The notes beneath the pieces were generated by a model. That model searched no databases. It was not told the origin of the DNA and saw only the letters and a list, made by a program, of their open reading frames with translations. From positions 1-64,000 of the forward strand of contig CANOHY010000005.1 of NCBI GenBank assembly GCA_947565915.1: DNA of 64,000 bases, in the 5' to 3' direction. Positions within the stretch are counted from its first letter, which is position 1; every line of letters begins with the position of its first letter. The position numbers were made by a program, and so were the translations under genes. This DNA is from an uncultured Eggerthellaceae bacterium. GTDB lineage: Bacteria > Actinomycetota > Coriobacteriia > Coriobacteriales > Eggerthellaceae. Positions 1 through 8,074 of this stretch are shown piece after piece.

Positions 1-107
1 ACGGGCGGCTTGTCACGCCACGCGGATACCGCAGCAAGAAACGCTTTGAAGAGGCTGCCGAGGGCGACGCGGCATCCGCAAGCGATGAAGCAGGTGAACA
101 TGACTAG
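1..107 (+). CDS. cbiH: Precorrin-3B C17-methyltransferase (CbiH/CobJ), 3' end only
   Basis: Partial gene entering from the left edge; the third frame is open from the first bases and stops with TAG at 105-107. The visible tail begins RLVTPRGY, which resembles the VTPRGY-type C-terminus usual for CbiH/CobJ, followed by a charged extension of about 25 residues. CbiH methylates C17 and contracts the ring of cobalt-precorrin-3. The stop overlaps the next start by 8 bp, as expected inside a cobalamin operon. Because only about 34 residues are visible, a neighbouring methyltransferase such as CbiF cannot be excluded. Confidence 0.6.
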   Translation, partial: GRLVTPRGYRSKKRFEEAAEGDAASASDEAGEHD

Positions 108-1362
108 GTCGGTGACCATCGTGGGCATGGGGCCGGGCAATCCCGACCTGCTTGCCGTTGCAGCCAAACGCGCCATCGAGGAAGCCGACCTGATCGTCGG
201 CGCACAGCGTCTGCTCGACGGGCTCGACGACAGCGCATGCGGCAGGCGCAGAGCAGCCACGCGCACCGGCGATATCGTCGGTCTTCTGCAAGCGGACGCA
301 ACGTGGAATGCCTGCGCCGTGCTGATGAGCGGCGATGTGGGCATTTTCTCGGGAGCCACCGCCTTGCGGGACGCATTGTCCGAGCTCGCCGATTGCCGCA
401 TTCGGTCGATTCCCGGCATCTCGTCGGCCGTCTATTTCGCTGCGGCGCTGGGACGCCCCTGGCAAGACTGGAAGATGGCTTCGGCCCACGGCATCGCGTG
501 CGACATCGAAGCCGCCGCGCGCACAGCGCCCCAGCTGTTCCTGGTGACGGGCGGGCAGAACACCGTTGACGCGCTCTGCAAACGGCTGACAGATGCAGGG
601 TTGGGCGATTGCCGCGTGAGCGTCGGGGAGCGGTTGGGCTATGCTGACGAGAACATCGTGCAGGGCTGCGCCTCGGCCCTCGCTGACGCTTCCTTCGATC
701 CGCTTGCCGTGATGCTCGTGGAAAACGAGGCGGCAGCATGCGGCGCGCCCGCTTCGAGCGAAAAATGGCCTTGGGCGACCGCCGGCGTGCCCGACGAGCT
801 GTTCCAGCGCGGCGATGTGCCCATGACCAAGCAGGATGTGCGTGCGGTTGCGCTTTCCCGCTTGCGCGTCTCACCTGGCGAGGTGATCTACGACATCGGC
901 GCAGGCACCGGGTCGGTCTCCATCGAGCTTGGGCTTCTGAGCAGGACCGGAACCGTTTTCGCAATCGAGCGCAACCCCGAGGGCTTACAGCTCATTCGAC
1001 AGAATGCGGCAGCCTTCGGCCTGAGCAACGTCGTCGCGGTCGAGGGATGCGCGCCGGAGGCGCTCGGAGGCCTTCCCGCTGCCGATGCCGCATTCATCGG
1101 GGGAAGCGGTTCGCATTTGGAATCAATCGTGAAGGCGGTGCTTGCGAAGAACCCGCATGCACGCCTTTGCGTGACGGGTGTCACCCTCGAGACGGTCTCG
1201 CAAGCGACGGATGTGCTGCAAGGGCCTGGGCTGAAGGATTTCCAGGCAGTATGCGTGAATGTGGCGCGTGCCTCGAAAGCGGGAAGCTATCACCTGATGC
1301 GCGCAGAGAACCCCGTCTTCGTCATGACGGCGCAAGGAACAGGCATCGAGGCGACATCGTGA
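100..1362 (+). CDS. cbiET: Fused cobalt-precorrin-7 C5-methyltransferase / C15-methyltransferase (decarboxylating), CbiET
   Basis: About 420 aa. The N-terminal half (about residues 1-205) is a tetrapyrrole methylase (CbiE) with the opening VTIVGMGPGNPDLL; the C-terminal half (about 225-410) is a Rossmann methyltransferase (CbiT) with the SAM motif DIGAGTG starting near residue 265. Together they methylate C5 and C15 and decarboxylate the acetate side chain of cobalt-precorrin-7. The frame is open further upstream (TTG at 10, ATG at 85), but ATG 100 is preferred because homology begins there, a GGTGA-type site precedes it, and it overlaps the cbiH stop. The stop overlaps the cbiA GTG (GTGA). 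Fusions of this type (also called CobL) are common. Confidence 0.93.
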   Translation: MTRSVTIVGMGPGNPDLLAVAAKRAIEEADLIVGAQRLLDGLDDSACGRRRAATRTGDIVGLLQADATWNACAVLMSGDVGIFSGATALRDALSELADCRIRSIPGISSAVYFAAALGRPWQDWKMASAHGIACDIEAAARTAPQLFLVTGGQNTVDALCKRLTDAGLGDCRVSVGERLGYADENIVQGCASALADASFDPLAVMLVENEAAACGAPASSEKWPWATAGVPDELFQRGDVPMTKQDVRAVALSRLRVSPGEVIYDIGAGTGSVSIELGLLSRTGTVFAIERNPEGLQLIRQNAAAFGLSNVVAVEGCAPEALGGLPAADAAFIGGSGSHLESIVKAVLAKNPHARLCVTGVTLETVSQATDVLQGPGLKDFQAVCVNVARASKAGSYHLMRAENPVFVMTAQGTGIEATS

Positions 1363-2816
1363 GCGGCCACGCACGCATACTCATCGCAGCGCCCCGCAGC
1401 GGGGCGGGAAAAACCAGCATAACCTGCGGGCTTCTGCGCGTCTTCGCCGACCGCGGCCTTTCCTGCGCGGCATTCAAATGCGGCCCCGACTACATCGACC
1501 CGCTTTTCCATGAGCGCTTGGTGGGAGCGAAGCGAGGCAATCTCGACCTGTTCTTCAACGACGAAGCCACTGCTCGCCAGCTTTTCGTGCGCGGCTCGCA
1601 AGATTGCGACCTCTCCGTGATAGAAGGCGTGATGGGCTATTACGACGGGCAAGGCACGACGACTGATCGGGGGAGCAGCTATCAGGTGGCACAAGCGCTC
1701 GGCGCACCCGCGGTGCTGGTGGTCGATGCCAAGGGAGCCGCCCTTTCGCTCGTTGCGCTCATAAAGGGCATGCAGGAATTTCGCCCCGACTCCCACCTGT
1801 GCGGAGTCATCTTGAATCGCTGCAGCCACAGCGTGGCTCAGGCGCTCGCGCCTTTGGTGGAAAGCGAGTGCGGCATGCCGCTGTTGGGCTTTGTGCCCAC
1901 CGACCAGCGCTTTGCGATTGAAAGCCGCCACCTTGGCCTGGTGACGGCAGGAGAGATCGCCAACCTCCAGATGCGCATCGACGCGCTGGCAGACACCCTG
2001 CAGCAAACGGTGGACATCGACCGCCTCCTTGAAATCGCCGCTGCCGCCCCCGCCCTTCGCGATGAGCTCTATTGCGCGCCTTCACGCGTGAGCGGCCCAG
2101 TGCGCCTGGCCATCGCGCAGGATGACGCGTTTTGCTTCTACTATGCCGAAAACCTGCGCCTTTTGCGGGATGCGGGCGTGCAGCTGGTCCCCTTCAGCCC
2201 GCTTGCAAGCGCGGCTTTGCCTGCCGACATCGATGGGCTCTACATCGGCGGAGGATATCCCGAGCTCTCGGCTGAGGCGCTGGCCAGCAACGGCACGCTG
2301 CGTGCAGACATTCGCGCCGCCATCGCCGCAGGCATGCCGACCGTCGCCGAATGCGGCGGCTTCATGTACCTGCAGCAAGAGCTTGCCGACGACAAGGGCC
2401 GAGCTTGGCCGATGGTCGGGGCGTTGCCAGGAGCAAGCGAGAACCTCGGCAAGCTGAGGCAATTCGGCTACATCAATGCCGTCGCCGCCAAAGACGGCCT
2501 CTACGGCCCCGCGGGAACGCAGGTGCGCGCACACGAATTCCACTACTGGCACTCCACCGAACAAGGCGCCGATTTCAAGGCCTCCAAGCCTGCCGGGACG
2601 GCAAGCTGGCCCTGCATCGTCACGACCGAAACGCTCGTCGCCGGATTTCCGCACGTCTACTGGCCCGCAAACCCCGAGGCATTCCGCCATTTCATAGCCG
2701 CCTTGGAAACCTACCGGGCGCAACGTGGCGATCAAGGCGTGCTGCGTTCGACACGCGAGCCGCACGAATCCCGCAAGCAAGATGGACAGGCCGATCGGGG
2801 AGAAAACGACGCATGA
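1359..2816 (+). CDS. cbiA: Cobyrinate a,c-diamide synthase
   Basis: About 485 aa, usual for CbiA. It amidates the a and c side chains of cobyrinate using glutamine and ATP. The N-terminal synthetase domain starts with a P-loop-like RSGAGKTS at about residues 11-18 and contains CGPDYIDP; the C-terminal class I amidotransferase domain has the nucleophile in ECGGFMY (Cys about 332). GTG 1359 is chosen as start because it overlaps the cbiET stop by 4 bp and the homology begins a few residues later; a longer open frame upstream is only the shadow of cbiET. The stop overlaps the cbiB ATG, so translation is probably coupled. Confidence 0.95.
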   Translation: MSGHARILIAAPRSGAGKTSITCGLLRVFADRGLSCAAFKCGPDYIDPLFHERLVGAKRGNLDLFFNDEATARQLFVRGSQDCDLSVIEGVMGYYDGQGTTTDRGSSYQVAQALGAPAVLVVDAKGAALSLVALIKGMQEFRPDSHLCGVILNRCSHSVAQALAPLVESECGMPLLGFVPTDQRFAIESRHLGLVTAGEIANLQMRIDALADTLQQTVDIDRLLEIAAAAPALRDELYCAPSRVSGPVRLAIAQDDAFCFYYAENLRLLRDAGVQLVPFSPLASAALPADIDGLYIGGGYPELSAEALASNGTLRADIRAAIAAGMPTVAECGGFMYLQQELADDKGRAWPMVGALPGASENLGKLRQFGYINAVAAKDGLYGPAGTQVRAHEFHYWHSTEQGADFKASKPAGTASWPCIVTTETLVAGFPHVYWPANPEAFRHFIAALETYRAQRGDQGVLRSTREPHESRKQDGQADRGENDA

Positions 2817-3796
2817 CCACCATAGCTGCAGCATTCATCGGCCTGGTGCTCGATGCGGTTTTGGGCGATCCGCGTTGGCTTCCCCATCCCGTCGTGGGAA
2901 TGGGCAAAACCATAACGAAGCTGGGCGGCTGGCTGCGGCGGCGGTTTCCCGCAACGCCTGCGGGCCAGCGTGCCGCAGGCCGGGTGCTGGCCATCGCCTT
3001 GCCCGTGGGCACCTTTGTCTTAAGCGGCGGCATCCTCTTTGCGGCGTGGCTGATCAACTTCTGGGCCTCTTTCATCTTGAGCTGCATCATGTGCTATCAG
3101 GTGCTTGCCATGGGCGAGCTGAGAAAGCAGAGCATGCGGGTGATACAACAGCTTCACGAGGGAGGCCTCGACGCCGCGCGCCATGCGGTCGGGCAAATCG
3201 TCGGCCGCGACACGGCATGCCTTTCCACGGAGGGCGTGGTGCGCGCCACGGTGGAAACGGTTGCCGAAAATGCGAGCGACGGCGTTGTGGCACCACTGTT
3301 CTACCTGATGATAGGCGGGGCACCGCTCGCAATGGCCTATAAGGCGATCAACACGCTCGACAGCATGGTGGGTTACAAGAACGATGACTTCATCGATTTC
3401 GGACGGGCCTCGGCCAAGCTCGACGACGCAGCGAACTGGATCCCGGCGCGCCTAGACGCCTTGGCGATGGTTGCCATGGCAGGCTGCGTAGGGCTTTCGA
3501 CAAAGGGGGCATGGCGCATCTGGCGGCGCGACCACGCCAACCACGCCAGCCCGAATTCGGCCCAAACCGAATCGGCGTGCGCCGGCGCCTTGGGGGTGCA
3601 GCTGGCAGGGGATGCATCCTATTTCGGGAAAGTGGTGCACAAGCCCACGATCGGCGATGACCTGCGCCCCATCGAAACGGATGATGTGCGGCGCGCAAAT
3701 CGCCTGATGGTCGCCTCGAGCCTGCTCGCTTTTGCCGTGTTCGCGCTGGTGCGTGCAGGCATATGCTGGGCATGGGGCGCAGCGATGGCAGGATAG
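2813..3796 (+). CDS. cbiB: Adenosylcobinamide-phosphate synthase, membrane protein
   Basis: About 327 aa integral membrane protein. It joins the aminopropanol phosphate arm (the product of CobD) to adenosylcobyric acid. It opens with an N-terminal hydrophobic segment containing the family signature LDAVLGDPRWLPHPV, and carries VETVAENASDG and the YKAINTLDSMVGYKN stretch typical of CbiB/CobD(Pseudomonas). ATG 2813 overlaps the cbiA stop (ATGA). The C-terminus is a hydrophobic helix ending just before cobD. Its position directly before cobD, whose product it uses, supports the call. Confidence 0.95.
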   Translation: MTTIAAAFIGLVLDAVLGDPRWLPHPVVGMGKTITKLGGWLRRRFPATPAGQRAAGRVLAIALPVGTFVLSGGILFAAWLINFWASFILSCIMCYQVLAMGELRKQSMRVIQQLHEGGLDAARHAVGQIVGRDTACLSTEGVVRATVETVAENASDGVVAPLFYLMIGGAPLAMAYKAINTLDSMVGYKNDDFIDFGRASAKLDDAANWIPARLDALAMVAMAGCVGLSTKGAWRIWRRDHANHASPNSAQTESACAGALGVQLAGDASYFGKVVHKPTIGDDLRPIETDDVRRANRLMVASSLLAFAVFALVRAGICWAWGAAMAG

Positions 3797-3804
3797 GGGC
3801 CGAC

Positions 3805-4956
3805 ATGACCGAACACGGGGTGCAAAACGCAAAGCCCGCCGCTCACGGCGGCGATCTGGAATCGTATCGGGAGCGCTATGGCCATGAGCCGATCGACTAT
3901 TCGATCAACGTGAACCCCTTTGGCCTATCCCCCTTGGCGCGAAAGGCCATCGCGTGCGCGCTCGACGAGGCCGACCGCTATCCCGACACCGAATGCCGCG
4001 CGTTGCGCCGTGCCCTCGCGCAGCGGCACGGCGTTATGCCCGCGCATGTCATCTGCGGAAACGGAGCAGCCGACCTCATAGAGCGATTCGTGCGGGCCCT
4101 CAGGCCGAAACGAGCCTTGGTGTGCGCCCCCACGTTCTCGGAATACGAGCGTGCCTTAAGGAAGGTCGGCTGCGCGGTCGATCACTTCATGCTCGACCCC
4201 GCCCGCGGCTTCAGGCTGGATGAGCGCATCATCCACGCCATCGATGCGCGTTTGGACGTCGTCGTTCTCTGCGAGCCGAACAATCCGACGGGGGTCGTGT
4301 CGCCGCGCCCCCTTCTGCAACAGGTGCTCGCACGCTGCGAGTCGTGCGAATGCACCCTTATGGTCGACGAATGCTTCAATGGCTTCTTGGACGATCCCGC
4401 CGCGTTCACGCTGCGCCCCCTCGTTGCCGACCATGAGCGCCTTTTCATCCTCGACTCCTTCACGAAGACATACGGCATGGCAGGCGTGCGCCTCGGCTTC
4501 GGCCTGTGCTCGAACGAGAGCCTGCTGCAGAGCATGGCCGAACAGGGCCAGCAATGGAACGTCTCGCATCTGGCGCAAGTCGGCGGCAGGGCGGCGCTAG
4601 AGGACGTTGCGCATCTTCAGCGGATGCACGACTGCGTGAGCGTCGAGCGGCCGCGCATGAAAGCCGCACTCGAGCAGCTGCCTTTGCAGGTGTTTCCCTC
4701 CGACGCGAACTACCTGCTCATCAGATGCGCTGTCGATGAAGGCGACGGCGCGGGCCATTTCGCAGAGGCGCTCGCCCGCAAAGGGTTCCTCATACGCGAC
4801 TGCAGCAACTTCCCGAGCCTGGAAAGCGGCTACTACCGCATCGCGGTGCGGCGCCCGAGCGAGAACGACCGGCTTCTGCAGGCGATAGAAGAGGTATTGC
4901 GCGGCTGTGCGGGGCCCGCATCGACGGAACCAAGCACAAACAGGAGCGCTGGATAG
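3805..4956 (+). CDS. cobD: Threonine-phosphate decarboxylase (PLP enzyme)
   Basis: About 383 aa fold-type I PLP enzyme of the histidinol-phosphate aminotransferase family. In the cobalamin context it is expected to decarboxylate L-threonine-O-3-phosphate to aminopropanol phosphate for CbiB. The motif DYSINVNPFG lies near the N-terminus, CEPNNPTG is in the middle, and the probable Schiff-base lysine is in DSFTKTYGMAG (Lys about 221). ATG 3805 is chosen because AGGGG lies 5 bases upstream; the frame is open back to 3763 inside cbiB. Without the operon context a HisC-like aminotransferase would be the alternative. Confidence 0.9.
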   Translation: MTEHGVQNAKPAAHGGDLESYRERYGHEPIDYSINVNPFGLSPLARKAIACALDEADRYPDTECRALRRALAQRHGVMPAHVICGNGAADLIERFVRALRPKRALVCAPTFSEYERALRKVGCAVDHFMLDPARGFRLDERIIHAIDARLDVVVLCEPNNPTGVVSPRPLLQQVLARCESCECTLMVDECFNGFLDDPAAFTLRPLVADHERLFILDSFTKTYGMAGVRLGFGLCSNESLLQSMAEQGQQWNVSHLAQVGGRAALEDVAHLQRMHDCVSVERPRMKAALEQLPLQVFPSDANYLLIRCAVDEGDGAGHFAEALARKGFLIRDCSNFPSLESGYYRIAVRRPSENDRLLQAIEEVLRGCAGPASTEPSTNRSAG

Positions 4957-4969
4957 AAGGGCGAAGGCG

Positions 4970-6544
4970 ATGGCTCACGCGAAAAGCTGCATGATCCAAG
5001 GAACGATGTCGAATGCCGGCAAGAGCCTGCTCGTCGCAGGGCTTTGCCGCATCTTCGCGCGACGGGGCTACAGAGTCGCACCGTTCAAGAGCCAGAACAT
5101 GGCACTTAACAGCGGCGTGACGGCAGACGGCTTCGAAATGGGACGCGCGCAGATCATGCAAGCCGAAGCCGCCGGCACACACCCCGACGTGCGCATGAAC
5201 CCCATTCTGCTGAAGCCCACGAGCAACACGGGAAGCCAGGTCATCGTCATGGGACAGCCCATCGACACGATGCAGGCCAAAGAGTATTACGCGTTCAAGC
5301 ACACTCTGAGGAAAACGGTGCGGGAAGCCTATGACCAGCTGGCATCCGAATACGACCTCGTCTTTCTGGAGGGCGCGGGCAGCCCTGCCGAGATAAACCT
5401 GAAAGACGACGACTTGGTGAACATGGGCATGGCAAAGATGGTGCAAGCGCCCGTCCTGCTTGCCGGCGACATCGACCCTGGCGGCGTTTTCGCCCAGCTG
5501 TATGGCACCATCAAGCTGCTCGATGCCGACGAGCAGCGCTACGTGAAGGGTTTCATCGTGAACAAGTTCCGCGGCGACGTGGACATCCTGCGTCCTGGAT
5601 TGGCGCCGCTCGAGAAGCTGTGCGGCGTTCCCTGCCTGGGGGTCGTGCCCTATATGCAACTGGATATCGACGACGAGGACAGCCTGGCGATGCGCCTGTC
5701 GCAGGCGGGGCGCCATGGCGCCGCTGCGGCTGCACGCGAAGGGGCCGAGGCGGCCACAGAAACCGGCAACTCGGAAAGCAGGTTTTTGGATGTGGCGGTC
5801 ATACGACTTGCGCACCTTTCGAACTTCACCGACTTCAATGCGCTCGAGCGCCATGAGGCCATCGCGCTGCGCTATGTGTCGCAGCCGCAGCAGCTGGGAC
5901 GCCCCGATCTGGTCATTTTGCCGGGAACGAAGAACACGATGGGGGATATGCGCTGGCTGCACGAATCGGGCATGGCGCGCTGCATTCAGGCTTTGGCGCA
6001 AAGCGGCACGTATGTGTTGGGCATCTGCGGGGGATATCAGATGCTCGGAGCGTTGCTGAGCGATCCCGATGGCGTCGAGGATGGCGGCGAACTTGCCGGT
6101 CTCGGCCTGTTGCCGCTTCAAACCGTCTTTACCGCCGACAAGCGCCTGACGCAAACGACGGCCACCGTCTTGCCGCTCGAGGGCCCCTACCATGCGCTTT
6201 CCGGAAAGGAGCTGCAAGGCTACGAGATCCACATGGGCGAGACGCATCCGGTTTCTGGGGCAAGCTGCCCTGCCGTGATGCAGCTGCATACCGACCCGCC
6301 GCGGCTCGATGGCGGCGTGGCAGGATCGGTCCTCGGCACCTATCTGCATGGATTCTTCGATGCGCCGCAGGTTGTCGATGCATTCGTCGAGCTTTTGGCC
6401 CATGCGCGCGGATTGGAGTGGAGCGCTGCGCCGCAGGCAGATGCATGGAACTACAAGCAGAGACAATACGACTTGTTGGCAGATGGCATGGAAGCCGCTC
6501 TCGACATGGATGCCCTTGAGCGCATCATTCAAGCGGGCGTATAG
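4970..6544 (+). CDS. cbiP: Adenosylcobyric acid synthase (glutamine-hydrolysing)
   Basis: About 524 aa. It amidates side chains b, d, e and g of adenosylcobyrinate a,c-diamide. The N-terminal domain begins MIQGTMSNAGKS with FKSQNMALNS following, and the C-terminal amidotransferase domain has GICGGYQML with the nucleophile at about Cys 353. ATG 4970 follows a purine-rich GAAGG site and sits 13 bases after the cobD stop; an earlier in-frame ATG at 4907 lies inside cobD and has no homology. It follows cobD directly in the operon. Confidence 0.94.
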   Translation: MAHAKSCMIQGTMSNAGKSLLVAGLCRIFARRGYRVAPFKSQNMALNSGVTADGFEMGRAQIMQAEAAGTHPDVRMNPILLKPTSNTGSQVIVMGQPIDTMQAKEYYAFKHTLRKTVREAYDQLASEYDLVFLEGAGSPAEINLKDDDLVNMGMAKMVQAPVLLAGDIDPGGVFAQLYGTIKLLDADEQRYVKGFIVNKFRGDVDILRPGLAPLEKLCGVPCLGVVPYMQLDIDDEDSLAMRLSQAGRHGAAAAAREGAEAATETGNSESRFLDVAVIRLAHLSNFTDFNALERHEAIALRYVSQPQQLGRPDLVILPGTKNTMGDMRWLHESGMARCIQALAQSGTYVLGICGGYQMLGALLSDPDGVEDGGELAGLGLLPLQTVFTADKRLTQTTATVLPLEGPYHALSGKELQGYEIHMGETHPVSGASCPAVMQLHTDPPRLDGGVAGSVLGTYLHGFFDAPQVVDAFVELLAHARGLEWSAAPQADAWNYKQRQYDLLADGMEAALDMDALERIIQAGV

Positions 6545-6572
6545 TTGTGCGAGCAAATAATGAGGTGATGTG

Positions 6573-7268
6573 ATGTTTTACAGCCAAGAAGAGGGAACGA
6601 GGCCCGACAGCAAAGAGGCACGGGCCGAAGCTGGATCGCAGCTGACGATTGCCCCGCACGACATCGAGCGGCGCAGTTTCGAGATAATCACCGAGGAGCT
6701 GGGCAGCCGCGAGCTCGATCCACTGCAAGCCCCCCTTATCAAGCGCGTCATACACACGACCGCCGATTTCTCCTATGCCGACTCCCTGTATTTCAGCGAG
6801 GGCGCGATTGAAGGCGCGCTCGAAGCCATCCGCTCGGGGGCGACATTCGTCTTCGACACCAACATGGGGTTCTCGGGCATCAGCAAGCCCGCACTTGCCC
6901 AACTGGGATGCGAGGCCGTCTGCTTCATGGCCGACCCCGAAGTGGTTGCGGCCGCAAAGGCAAATAGCACGACCCGCGCGGTGGCCAGCATGGACAAGGC
7001 TGCCCAAATCGAGGGGCCGGTCATTTTCGCCATCGGCAATGCACCAACCGCCCTTCTGCGCATCGACGAGCTGCACAAGGCGGGGCGCATCGATCCCGCA
7101 CTGGTGATCGGCGTTCCCGTGGGCTTCGTGAACGTGGTGGAGAGCAAAGAGAGGATGATCGAATCGGGCTTGCCCTGCATCGTTGCGCGCGGACGCAAGG
7201 GCGGAAGCAATGTGGCCGCCGCCATCTGCAACGCGCTGCTTTATTACATCACCCGAACGGAGGCCTAG
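6573..7268 (+). CDS. cbiC: Cobalt-precorrin-8 methylmutase
   Basis: About 231 aa, normal for CbiC/CobH. It moves the methyl group from C11 to C12 to give cobyrinate. The active-site histidine region is visible as VIHTTADF, and the C-terminal part contains VIGVPVGFVNVVESKE and a GRKGGSNVAAA stretch typical of the family. A strong GAGGTGA site (6562-6568) precedes both GTG 6570 and ATG 6573; ATG is preferred. The N-terminus carries about 25 extra acidic and basic residues compared with a minimal CbiC. It sits between cbiP and cbiJ, with which it shares very short spacing. Confidence 0.93.
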   Translation: MFYSQEEGTRPDSKEARAEAGSQLTIAPHDIERRSFEIITEELGSRELDPLQAPLIKRVIHTTADFSYADSLYFSEGAIEGALEAIRSGATFVFDTNMGFSGISKPALAQLGCEAVCFMADPEVVAAAKANSTTRAVASMDKAAQIEGPVIFAIGNAPTALLRIDELHKAGRIDPALVIGVPVGFVNVVESKERMIESGLPCIVARGRKGGSNVAAAICNALLYYITRTEA

Positions 7269-7269
7269 C

Positions 7270-8061
7270 GTGCTCGCGGTTTTCGCAGGCACCTCGGAAG
7301 GCCGCGAACTGTGCGAGGCCCTGTCTGCGGCGGGCGTGCGCGCCCGCGCCTTCACCGCGACCGAATATGGCGCCACCTTGATAGACGAGCTTCCCTACAT
7401 CGAGGTGCATGCAGGGCGTTTGGACGCACACGAGATCGCAGAAGCCCTCGGGCAATGCGATGTGGCTATCGATGCGACCCATCCTTACGCGGCGGTGGTG
7501 AGCGCCCACATCTGCGAAGCCGCCGAGCAAACGGGCACGCGCTATGTGCGCATCGTGCGCCCGAGGCTCGCCCTTGAGCCGGATGCCCCTCCCGGCGCGC
7601 AGACCGCTTTCGACGATGAGCTGCCGCCGCTGACAGAAGTCGCATCGCCCAAGGAGGCCGTCACGTTTCTGAATGGCCACGCGGGTGCGGTGCTGCTTAC
7701 GACGGGAAGCAAGGACCTTGCCGTGTATGCAGGAATAGCCTCTTGCGCAGATCGCGTGTGGGCCCGCTTTCTGCCCAGCGCGAATTCCATCACCGAAGCG
7801 CTCGCCCTCGGCTATGCGCGCGCCCATCTCATCTGCATGCAGGGGCCGTTTTCACATGAGCTGAACGTCGCGCTCTTGCGCATGAGCGGTGCGCGATGGC
7901 TCGTCACGAAAGACACGGGAAGCGCGGGCGGATTCGACACGAAGATATCGGCGGCTGCGGAGCTCGGCGTGCACGTCGTGCTCATCCGACGTCCCCTTGA
8001 AGATGAGCAGGGCATAAGCCTCCCAGACGCCATCGCCGAATTCGCCCGCCCCAAGCCGTAA
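7270..8061 (+). CDS. cbiJ: Cobalt-precorrin-6A reductase
   Basis: About 263 aa. It reduces cobalt-precorrin-6A with NAD(P)H. Family features include the N-terminal nucleotide-binding motif VFAGTSEGREL, AIDATHPYAAVVS, LLTTGSKDL and the C-terminal TKDTGSAGGFDTK. The start is GTG 7270, one base after the cbiC stop, with GGAGG about 6 bases upstream; the open frame before it is the cbiC shadow. It is the last gene of the operon, and only 13 bases separate it from the convergent surface-protein frame, so a terminator must lie inside coding sequence or be absent. Confidence 0.93.
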   Translation: MLAVFAGTSEGRELCEALSAAGVRARAFTATEYGATLIDELPYIEVHAGRLDAHEIAEALGQCDVAIDATHPYAAVVSAHICEAAEQTGTRYVRIVRPRLALEPDAPPGAQTAFDDELPPLTEVASPKEAVTFLNGHAGAVLLTTGSKDLAVYAGIASCADRVWARFLPSANSITEALALGYARAHLICMQGPFSHELNVALLRMSGARWLVTKDTGSAGGFDTKISAAAELGVHVVLIRRPLEDEQGISLPDAIAEFARPKP

Positions 8062-8074
8062 GAAGCCGACAAAG

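Noticed and set aside
1..120. Cobalamin riboswitch for the cbi operon
   Set aside because: The window starts inside the operon; no riboswitch sequence is present, and any would lie upstream of the left edge.
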